Source: Leptodontidium sp. MPI-SDFR-AT-0119
Taxonomy: Eukaryota; Ascomycota; Leotiomycetes; Helotiales; Leptodontidiaceae
NCBI GenBank assembly: GCA_020726505.1
Contig: JAHLEZ010000003.1
Coordinates: 1,116,001 to 1,180,000, forward strand
Direction of reading: 5' to 3'
DNA: 64,000 nucleotides
Below are positions 1 to 9,673 of the stretch, in pieces; the first letter of the stretch is position 1, and each line of letters begins with the position of its first letter. The notes under the pieces were generated by a model that saw only the letters and a program-made list of their open reading frames with translations, was not told the DNA's origin and did not search any database. Made by a program: the position numbers and the translations under genes.

Positions 1-216
1 GAATTCGAAGATTACGACAAAACCGAATAGACTTCGACTCTCCTTCATTGGCTTCATTCGCATCGAGACCTTGAATAGGAGAGTTCTGAAGCTAGTAAGT
101 TGCCTAAATATACTACTTTTCCCGCCCTTGATATGTGCCTGAAATCTCAAGCCATTCTTTTCTGAAGCCCTTCAAGAAAGCCACACTTCAGTGCCTCAAT
201 CATCGTTGCACCTTTC

Positions 217-1172
217 CTACTTTGCATTCTGCATAGCAGCAGTATCCTACACCAGTCACATCAGCCTCAAGGTTCCTGAGCACCATCTCGCTCTCTCAAC
301 TCTCAACTCTCAAGCAGAGTCTCAAATCAAAACTCACCAAATACACCTGATAAAAGCCCATCTTCCAATTCCCATCAACCTTCGCCATCTTAGCTCTACC
401 AGCCCACTCGACCTATTTTCAATCAGCTCCATCTTCTTCCCTCAACCCATTTCAACCCCCCCCCCCCCCCCCCTTTCTTAGGAGACCCAGAATAGGAAAT
501 AAACACGACACAGCACAGCACAACTCACCTCAGTCTTCCTCCCATCCTTTAACTCATACTTCACCGTCCCATACAGCATAAGTTCATCCGCACCCGATCC
601 AAACGGGAAGATCTTAACCGGCGTATGTAGACGTGAAGCTACTGTTACCCACATGCCTTTGCGGATGGCTAGGATTTCTATTCCATACATGATATGGTAT
701 CAGCCTCACTATTCTCACTCTCATAAAACGTGCTTTATCCTCTCTCACCCCTCCTCACTTCGAAACTCAAGACTGATTTTCGAAAAGTCCAAATTCGAAG
801 ACTGGGATGAAAGACAGAGGTCAATGCTACATAGCCAACAGTATGACCAGACTTAAACACCACCGCCCGGCCACTTGGGGTCTCATCTCATCCCATCTCA
901 TACCATACCATACCATCGTTTCCACACCAAACCTAAACCTAAAGTCCTCCATACACAGCAAAAAGAGAAGAAAGAAAAGGTGCAAACTCACCATCCCGCC
1001 CCCTCGCCCTCTTACTAGCCATAACGAAATCCGCATCCGCCGTGAACGAGTCCGCATAAACATCATGCGCATCCGGCGTATCGCTCGTCTTGTAGAACTG
1101 CTCGAAGAAGGCGCGGATACCTTCGTCGAGCTGGATTCCAGGTGGGATGGCGGATTTGTAGGAGTGTGCCAT
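217..1172 (-). CDS. SnoaL/NTF2-like small protein (4 exons)
   Basis: Exons (minus): 1172-992, 677-529, 412-338, 246-217; all phases close, giving 144 aa. The N-terminus (MAHSYKSAIPPG...) and the segments FEQFYKTSDTPDAHDVYADSF, RKGMWVTVASRLH and a C-terminal FYQVYLDTAA fit the fungal SnoaL-like/NTF2-like cone-fold family, single-domain proteins of about 140-150 aa. Such folds bind small ligands or act as isomerases or cyclases; no substrate can be inferred here. ATG at 1172 is the only in-frame start before a stop. The last two exons (25 and 9 codons) are supported by reading-frame continuity and GT/AG borders. The 412/529 intron contains an 18-base C run (G on the coding strand). The neighbour on the same strand ends at 1624; no functional link is evident. 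Confidence 0.8.
456..473. repeat. C18 homopolymer
   Basis: Eighteen C in a row inside the second intron of the SnoaL-like gene (G run on its coding strand). Confidence 0.9.
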
Positions 1173-1623
1173 TTTTGGGGTTTCTGTTTTCTTGTCTTTT
1201 CCCCCTTGAATTGACTTGTCTTGAGGAGATGGATCGGGTGGCTAGGGTGATGAGATGGGTAGTGACAACTGTTAGATTTGTGACTACAAAAGATGATAGA
1301 TGTATGATGATGCTGGTGACTTAGTAGCTCGTAGGGTGGATGGATGGAGGGGCATTGGCGGGGTTGGTTCCGGGTCCTTATCCGATGCCTTGACCGAAGT
1401 GCCTCTATTCAGGTCAATCACATTGATCCAGGTGTTTACATTGCCTCGAAGGTTTGCATAATCATTATTCTTGTATTCAGAGCCATTAATACAACGCTAA
1501 AGATGCCATTGGGGTATCGATGTCCATCGCTAATGCTTGTGTGCAATCTCAGTACATGAGGCCCAGCCCTCGCTCGTCGTCCATACATAAGCACAGCCAG
1601 TGCAGACTTCAGATTCCCAAATC
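1173..1623. other. Intergenic
   Basis: Upstream region of the SnoaL-like gene and 3' flank of the MJ1316-domain gene. I see only short chance ORFs and no recognisable element. Confidence 0.6.
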
Positions 1624-3706
1624 TCAGAGCTCCTTGGAGTTGCCCGAGTTGAAAATTTTGTCAATCCTTTTCCCCTTGTCCCACATGATCTCAGGAGACC
1701 CTCCATTTTGAGGGCACTTCTTGAAGTATTCAATTCGATGCTCCGGAATGAAATCGTCATGTTGTGTGTCCAATTCCCAATTTGCCGCGGGCTTCTCTTT
1801 TATTCTTCCTTCAACGCGATCTTCATAGCCAATTCTAAAATCGTCGATGTCGAATGTATCGGGGTCATATTTGAGACGACTGAGGACATCGGAGGCTGTT
1901 CTGAGGCTGGTTGACGGCCCATTGCTGGAATGTTCTACCTTCTGCTTCTTCTTCTTGGGGCTTTTGTTTGCGTCAGAATCATTCACGGGCACTTCATTTC
2001 TTTTTGGTCCAGGTATTGGTTGTCGTCTGAATGATTCGGTAGAGTGGAAGAATGTACCACCCATCTCAGAACTGTCCAAGAGGTTTGCGCTGACGAAGCA
2101 AGAAGAATCGTCACTGCACATGGAAGTTAGCATTGCTGAAAGTGAGAGACCATTGTATGTCCAGAAAATACGCACAAATCTTCGCGAGAGGTAAGTTCAC
2201 GAGTCCAGGCATTTACCATGTTCTCAAGACTTTGCTTCGTTTCCTGAAAATCTCGTTAGCATGTATACTGGAAGGAAGATACGGGCGGAAAAGCCGGCTA
2301 ATCATCCGAAGACATAGAAATGGAGAGATCCTTGTTTGGGCAACTGTACCAGGTCCGTTTTGGGGTATTTAATGCCCATAACATAGACCCAGTCATTGGC
2401 TTTACGTGACTCCGTGCTCATCTCAATCAGTCGGCCGGGCCATACGAGACATGACGGGGGCGAGTCCTTGGGCACAACCATTTTCGGTAGTATTGAGACA
2501 CCTGTTGAGAGTGTTAGTGAAATGCCGATGAAGCTAACGTCAAAAAAAAACAAAGCATTCAAGAACCCAAAGTCCTACGTTTGGGGAGGACTTACTGTTG
2601 CGCAGTTTTCGGATTTGCCCCTCAATCATGGCTAACAGCTTTCCGTGTGCTATAGAACTGGCTCCATTATATTCGACATTGATTTTTATGAACGAGGGAA
2701 AGTTTAGCTTCGTGGCCATAGGCTGAGCTCTCACTCTCATCAGTACCGATTGAGAGAAAGGGGTCACAGCAGGTCCAACACGTTCTGGTAGAGGCTCGCG
2801 GGATGTATGGCAGCTGTTGACAAATGTTTGGCCAGTCAAAATCATGTTGAAAACTTCTGCAACCACGTTCCGTAAGGTCCAAGGGTGGCCCTTATTCGTC
2901 AATCTCGGAAGAGCGGTTCTCATGAGACCCAGAATATGGCCGGTATGTAAGACGCGGTTGTCGTGACGAGAGATGAAAAGGTTGTAGTATGCACCCCGCT
3001 CGATTGCATACGCTCGCAGATAATAAAATACCACCCTAGAGACATCGGAGCCCAAGTCGGAAAGTAGGCGATCGGATGCAAACCGGAGTCCTTGAATCAT
3101 TATAAGTTGCGCAACGACGTCGTCCGCCTCCCAGTGTTTGAGGAATTCCGCTGGGGCATCTAAGACGTTTGGATATCTGGAGATCATCAGCCCATGGACC
3201 TTACATGGTACAACACTGGATGATGACATTGTATCTTACCTTCGAACAAGCCCTTCCCGTCCGCAGTAGAGGATCCTGAATTGGTAGCCACCGAAATGAA
3301 GGTTAAAGTAGGCATCTTGAGCAGCGTAAACCTCAATTCCGATTTCCGGGCTTTCGTTCTTCGCTTCGTCGATCTTTTGCCAGAAGATGTCTTCAAAGGT
3401 GCTTTGAGAGATGGTGCCAAAAGCGTAGCAAGTAAGAGGTTCATCAGTACCGATGAAATGAGTACAGTAGATTAGCGAAACAACAGGAAGTGCTGCTGCT
3501 CGAGCTGCGCTAGGACTGGTACCTGGTTCGTTGTCGGTATTGTTCGGTCCGTTGTTTGTTGAAGCCTGGCCTTGCTCGAGGAAAGCTTGTAGGACTGTGA
3601 ATTTCTTTTCGAGGCCAGCTAGCCATTCTGCGGAAGGCGAATTGTATTTCTCTGCTAGGAATGTCTGCAACTCGGCAGATTCTGAATCACTGAGGTCAAA
3701 CGCCAT
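1624..3706 (-). CDS. Poly(A)-polymerase-like protein with C-terminal MJ1316 RNA-end-recognition domain
   Basis: Exons (minus): 3706-3240, 3215-2596, 2501-2350, 2243-2176, 2113-1624; phases close to 598 aa. The start is the ATG at 3706. Residues 509-598 match the MJ1316 (DUF504) domain: VLSRLKYDPDTFD, FRIGYEDRVEGRI, IPEHRIEYFK and a final MWDKGKRIDKI. A basic stretch (KSPKKKKQKVE) precedes it and may be a nuclear signal. The middle resembles the central and RNA-binding part of poly(A) polymerases (LRAYAIERGAYYN, FIKINVEYNGASSIAHGK, MIEGQIRKL, WVYVMGI). The N-terminal part resembles the nucleotidyltransferase fold (THFIGTDEP, CYAFGTISQSTFEDIF, FGGYQFRILY). I cannot find the paired catalytic aspartates, so it may be inactive. 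The least certain join is the 2350 donor (GTACAG). Role inferred: binding or processing of RNA ends. Confidence 0.75.
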
Positions 3707-4320
3707 TGATGAAAGACCCAAGGTATCTAGAGACGACCTGGAAGTAAAGAGTTGGATGGGATCGTCAAGAAGGACGATGCTTTATTCCGCAGAGAATTCG
3801 AATGATTGAACAATTGCTTGAATGAATGAATGGTGTTATGATAAGATTTCGTAAACTTCTTGGAATAAGAAGCTCCTTAGATATAGAAAGAACTCCAGAC
3901 CTTGAGTCACTCGCCGTTGGTTTTGTGGAAGGAGCGTTCACTGCGCGGGCTCGCTCACGCGAAGGAACTCAGCCTCTTCAAATGAGTCAATGTGGATGCG
4001 ACGACAAAGATGAAATTAATGTCCCCAACGGATTATTGAGATTGCCACGATTTATTTCTAATCGATGAATCGATTCTCACTTGAGAAATAAGATATCGTC
4101 GGGAGGAGTCCAAGACATCGAATCGATTCTGGTGCTGTGGTGCGCTACCATCCCGACAAAATTAGCGGCAGCCCTACCTACCCTTTGCGGCTTCCCTCCC
4201 AAACTTCAAAGCTACAAGCAAGCCCCTTTCATCACTCAGAGTCCAGATGACTCGTCAGACCGCACTATCCAAAGGTCAAGACTTTAAGATCCTTTTTCTA
4301 GAATCAGTATCGACTTTCCT
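3707..4320. other. Intergenic
   Basis: Upstream region of the MJ1316-domain gene. It holds an AATCGAT/AATCGATT palindrome near 4060-4077 and another AATCGATT near 4120. Nothing else is recognised. Confidence 0.5.
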
Positions 4321-4837
4321 CTATTTCCATCCTTCCATATTTTGCGAACTGTTCATCAGTCGGGGAGGAAATTGCACTTTCAGTTCTGTATCGAAGTCCA
4401 TTCTCCGTCCTTCCCCAGACCCGAGCCCTACGCCACTAAGTGATGGCATAAGGACGAATGAGATTCGATGAGATCCAGTCTCGTCGTTCAAACTATGGGA
4501 AGTGTTGCTTGCTTTTCTGCCATCAACTAGATGCTTCTCAGAATTGGCATCTGTCATCTTACTTTCTTTAAGCAAGGTGGATAAACTTGATTCTTCATCT
4601 CCCTCTTGCACTGGCTCTCTTGGCCTTCCGTTTACCCAGCTCCCACCTTCCAAGCATTCCCCATGATTGGCTTCGCACAGCACCAAAGCATTGGCAGCGT
4701 CAAACGAAGAGTGGAATTCCTTGGAGTCTCGTCCCTCCGGCGGAATGATGGCCAAGGGCTGGGCGCACCACCAAGTCGTCGTAATCGCGCATTGTGCTCC
4801 AGGTGGGATTGAAGTGGGTTGTCTTGTCGCTTCTCAT
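4321..4837 (-). pseudogene. Doubtful ORF pair, possibly one gene split by a 1-nt frameshift
   Basis: A minus-strand frame open to a stop at 4321 reads LAIIPPEGRDSKEFHSSFD and on for about 140 aa with protein-like composition, but has no ATG at its 5' end. An ATG at 4837 opens another frame (MRSDKTTHFNPTWSTMRDYD...) that would run smoothly into the first if one base were missing near 4755-4775. No GT-AG intron of plausible size links them. It may be a small gene with an indel or sequence error, a degraded gene, or chance. I recognise no family. Confidence 0.3.
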
Positions 4838-6105
4838 TATGGTGTTTAAGGGGGCGGTGGTTAAATATGATGTGATCACACGCGAGAAGGATGAGGATGT
4901 GAGAATGATAGAGCGGTTGCTCGCCTCAACCGCAGTGCTTTGCTCCGTATTGCTTTAGCTTGGGACGAGCATATTATTATCGTGCAGGAGATGAGGGTGT
5001 CCTCCGCTCAAGGGATGGACTGACAATTACTCTACTTAGAGTTCATCTCTTACTCTCTCACTCATGTCCTCAGGAGAATTGAGGACACGGGAGACTGGCC
5101 TCACTCGAAGTCAACAGCGAACAAATCCGACAACACCATGGCCTCCTGTCAGCATGGTCGTCCCATATTGAGTTGTTTTGATGAGTTTCTGTCTAAATTC
5201 ACGTTGATTGTTCCAAGCGGCGTCAAACAATGGTTTTGCTATGGCTATCTAAAATAAGAGAACTCGACGGACGGGCTTCCTTACTGTAAGCACTTCAACC
5301 TAGCCTTCGCTCTCCCCTCTCACAGGCTCAAAAGCAGCAACAAGCCAACCGCCTTCTCCTGACCCGACCTGACTGGCCTCGTCCCCAAACGTGCAATGGG
5401 TGAGAATGGGTGGCCAAGCGACTCCGTGCTTGGAAGACGGATTTCCGAGCGAGCGCATGTCTTGGGTGCTAAGGTTTTCCGCAATCACACAATTATGACC
5501 AAGAACTGGGCAGTGCTCTTGGCAGCGTCTCGGCAGCGTCTTGGCATTCCAGACAATGCTACATTCACGGAGGGGGGGCCGTTAGAAAGCGTCTTTGCCT
5601 GAGGAGAGGGTGTCAACAGGGAATATCGTTGGCCTATCTCAACATAACCGAGGCGCAGCTGCTCTCCGCTCCGCTCCACCCACCCTCCTTCCAGAACTAG
5701 ATTCACCCCATTCGCCCCGACTGAGGGCCATCGCACCTGCCAAGAGTTTTAGTGGCTTGGCGGGGTGGAAACGAGCTCTTGGATTTTCTCGATTCCGCCC
5801 AACAAAAGAGACATAAGTAAAGCGAAGGGTCGCTCCTTCTCCTCCTCCTCGAAAGCACTTTTGTTGCGTACATAAAGCTATCGATCGATCTCTTTGACTT
5901 CGAGATTCCACACCCTCGCTCGCTCGCTCACTCACTTTGTTTGTCCTCGCCTGACAGACAGACCGTTGAGCAAACAAACACACCAAAGCCACCCACTCAC
6001 TAGCTGTCGCGCGGACCTTCGCTCGACGCGTGTTGATTGGCTACACCCCTTCACCTTCACCCACCTCAACCCAGCGCACACCACACCACACCACACCACA
6101 GCACT
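4838..6105 (+). promoter_or_regulatory. pacC upstream region with five GCCAAG (PacC consensus) sites
   Basis: Exact GCCAAG (GCCARG class) occurs at 5413-5418 (+), 5518-5523 (-), 5540-5545 (-), 5739-5744 (+) and 5756-5761 (-). All lie within 350 bp and 350-700 bp upstream of the pacC ATG. In Aspergillus, PacC binds GCCARG and pacC is itself pH-regulated, so autoregulation is a reasonable inference. The leader just before the ATG has an ACACC repeat (about 6077-6100). No other gene is seen. Confidence 0.55.
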
Positions 6106-8081
6106 ATGTCTGCCCCCGCACAAGAACCGCAGCAAGACGCTGCTGCTCCGCCTGCCACCACTGCCGTTGAGGCTCCTCGCCCAGCTGTTGCCGCCGACGA
6201 CAACTTGTCCTGTCAGTGGGACAAGTGCTCGGAGCGATGCCCTTCTGCTGAGGCTCTCTTTGTGAGTACATCCGTCCTATTGCGCTCTGTTTCCCATTGA
6301 TCTATTCGTTCATTTCCGAAATTCATCGTGGACAAATTCTAATACCCTCCCAGGAACACATTTGCGAGAAGCACGTTGGTCGCAAGAGCACAAACAACCT
6401 CAATCTCACCTGTGGTTGGAATCAGTGCCGTACCACCACCGTGAAGCGTGATCACATCACCTCTCACATCCGAGTCCATGTCCCACTCAAGCCTCACAAA
6501 TGTGACTTCTGTGGAAAGGCCTTCAAGCGTCCCCAAGATCTGAAGAAGCACGTCAAGGTATGGATGCATGAACTTTCAGCTGCAACCCAGCAGAATCCCA
6601 ATTTCACGAACTAATCACATGACAGACCCATGCCGACGACTCGGTTCTCCTTCGCTCCCCCGAACAACATGGTCATGCAGGTCAAAGCTCTGGATACAGG
6701 CAGGGTGGTAAAGGTATGTAGAGCAACATCAATGGTTGTTCCCCCAACATACCCACATCTGACGTAGGAAGTAGTGATTGCTGACCTGCAAAACCTTGCA
6801 GCTACCGCCGGAGGCTACTATGATCATCACAGTGCCCAGATGCACCCCGGCTCTGCCGCCAGTTACGGCCACCACCCCGCCCATAATGGCTACTACGCTC
6901 CCCAACAGCCAACTTCCTACGGTCCAGTTTACTATCCAGTCAGCCATGGAGGTGACATCGGCCAGCATGCAGCCTACGACAACCGAAAGCGAAATTACGA
7001 TGCCTTGAACGAGTTCTTTGGCGACGCCAAGCGCAGACAGATCGACCCAACTTCCTATGCCCAAGTTGGCCAGCGCTTGATGGCTCTTGCCGGACTTCCA
7101 ATCCACGGTGGTGGTATCTCAGACTACATGCATGCTCCATCCATGGTTACTGTCGATGGTCACCACGGAGGCCATGGTGGTCCAATGCCACAACACCAAT
7201 ACGCCTTGCCATTGCCAAACTTGAGAACCAAGAATGATTTGATGAACATTGATCAGTTCTTGGAGCAGATGCAGTCGACCGTCTATGAGAACTCCAACGC
7301 AGCGGCTGCCGCTGGAATCCAACAGCCAGGCCACCACTACACTCACTCTGGTGTCAACTTCCGCCAGAGCCATTCTCCTCCTCAAACTACTCTGCACGGC
7401 CTGGGCCACATGGGTTCTCATGTATCTTCGTCCCATGTCACTGCTCCCATGATGGCTACACACTCCTCTCAATCGACCTCATCTGGCACCCCAGCATTAA
7501 CTCCTCCTTCAAGCTCCGTCTCATACTCTCCAGTCTCATCTCACGGCATGTCTCCTACTTCAAGACACAGCTCCACCTCCGCACCCTACCCAAGCCTGCC
7601 AGCTGTCTCCGTCGGATACTCGCCACACTCAACCGCCGCTCCTACCTCCACTCTTGGCCCCAACTTTGATAGCGACCCTCGCCGCCGTTACTCGGGTGGC
7701 ATGCTTCAACGCAGTGCTATGCCTAGATCCGAGATGATGGATACCTCAGACAATGACTCTACCCCATCGCCAAAGGAGACTACACCCACCATCCGTACCT
7801 CCGTTGTCTCCAGTAACATCGACCCTGCCCTCTCTGGTGTCACTTCTCCCAGTGCCCAGTCTGAGAGCGGCGAGTCTGCCAAGGACCGTGCCGAGGAAGC
7901 CTGGATCGAGAACATCCGTGTTGTCGAGGCTCTCCGCAAGCTCATCCAAGACAAGCTTGAGCGTCGCGAGTACGTTGACGAGGAGGATGTTTCGATGAGT
8001 GGAACCGACGGTGTCGAGGTTAAGCAAGAGGAGAAGAGTTCAGAGAGCCTGTACCCTGTTCTCCGTGCCGATGACGAGTAG
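6106..8081 (+). CDS. pacC: PacC/RIM101 pH-responsive zinc-finger transcription factor
   Basis: Exons: 6106-6261, 6354-6557, 6626-6713, 6775-8081; phases close to 584 aa. Three C2H2 fingers span about residues 36-124 (CQWDKC, CGWNQC with two His, [17 protein letters not shown]), the PacC signature. Further typical segments are [30 protein letters not shown] and a [14 protein letters not shown] block. YPXL motifs, the docking sites for PalA in the Aspergillus pathway, occur as YPSL (421-424) and YPVL (576-579), flanking the region where the PalB-dependent signalling cut is expected. In the known pathway the full-length protein is held closed at acidic pH, cut at alkaline pH, trimmed by the proteasome and then binds GCCARG sites. 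The intron-3 acceptor at 6773-6774 was chosen because the earlier AG gives a stop. palB lies in the same window at 58 kb. Confidence 0.97.
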
Positions 8082-9673
8082 TTTTATGATGAATGGATGA
8101 TACCTTGACCTTGTGTCTACGATGGGATGGTTTATGGCGTTACGGATTTGGTTGGTGCTTCTTGTGTTTTGATGACGAACACCTCCACACGGAACATCGG
8201 GCCTTCGCTTTAGGCTTTTTGAATTGCATGCATGCGAGTCTTCGTCTACTTTTATGGGTTTCGAGATGTGCTCTTGGCTGTAGCTAGCTCGCTGCCTACC
8301 CTTTTATGTCTGTACATGACTTCTTCCACAAAAATAAGATACCGTTTATCTTTTCTACGAACTTTCTCTCAATTGAATCGTGACGTGACTCAAGACTGTC
8401 TCGTATAGTATCTCTTTGTTAACCCTCCTCCTTGTGCACGACCTGACATGAACAACAAACCAACTAGTACATGTAGCTCAAGCCCTAAATAAGCTTGTAT
8501 GGTGTGCACCTCATTACAAATGTCAACAACACTCCTACCTATTTCAGACAGTACCATAGCACTCGACTCCATCCAACGAGGTAATAACCAATCATCAAAA
8601 GCCGCTTTATCCACAGTAACAAAAAAAAGAGGGGGGGGGGGGGAAACACCAGCACATCTCAATCAACACTTGAAGTATAGATGCAGTAAAAGAATGGATT
8701 CACCATAAGAGATGGGCATGAAACCCTCTAGGAGTCGAGCTGAATTGAATTGAGTTAGAACCCACTCAACCTATAAAAGTCATCTACCTATTTTATTTAT
8801 TAACATATCTTTTCCTTATATATCCATCTACCTACAGTACCTACCTACCTATCTATCTATCTATTTTTTTCTTCTAATTTTCATATCCCTAGAAGCCTAT
8901 TATATATAAACTAGGGACAAAAAGTAAGAAGATACTAGGATATCCACCTATCTACTTTAATGGAAGAGATTAGATTAAAAGAGAGACGAGGGAGTCAGGC
9001 TGAAAAAAAAAGACGTTGTGCAAGACAAGACAGTTTCCTAGCTCTCGACTTATTTAGATACATACCTGCCTGCTATTTGACTTGGCTTCCTCCCTCCTAC
9101 TTGAAGGCAGTTAGGTGTCATTGTCTAAGTTACCCTACCTATCTTCTATTCTGGATTTACCCCAGAAGAAAGCAATATAAGATAGGGCTTTTTTGGTTAT
9201 AAGATATTAAAATCTTGTTTATGAAAGGAAAGTGTTACTCACTGTAATTTTACAATATATGCATATATAAGTACATGTCTGACAGGATATCCAGCTTTTG
9301 GCATCCCTTGCAAAATTACACACGTGCCTCAAACGTTGATTGAAAGTCCTCGTTGCTTTGCCAAAGGGTTTGGGGAGCCTTGGATATTGAATTGCATTGA
9401 TTGCATTGCATTGCATTGCCATGTAATGCCCGCCTTCTAGATAATCGTATCGTACAATACCGTACATAAAGAGGCTCATACATATTCTATACAGCTCGGT
9501 CCTAACGCCCTGCATGCAATGGAGGCAAAAAAGCAAAAGCAAAAAACCTCAACGCCTGTCCCTCTGTGCTCAAAGTCGCAAGTGATAACCGACCGCCCAT
9601 CCATCCACCCATCGCCCCACTCCACCAACCCGTGTTACCGTTTCTCGTCAACTTCTTATGTGATATGGAGGAA
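8082..9673. other. Convergent intergenic region between pacC and the ING gene
   Basis: Presumed 3' UTRs. Simple sequence includes a G13 run (8631-8643), CTAC/CTAT tetranucleotides (about 8840-8864) and ATTGC repeats near 9390-9420. No gene is seen. Confidence 0.6.

Noticed and set aside
191..481. 96-codon plus-strand ORF
   Set aside because: Low-complexity Ser/Pro/His/Leu sequence antisense to the last exons of the SnoaL-like gene.
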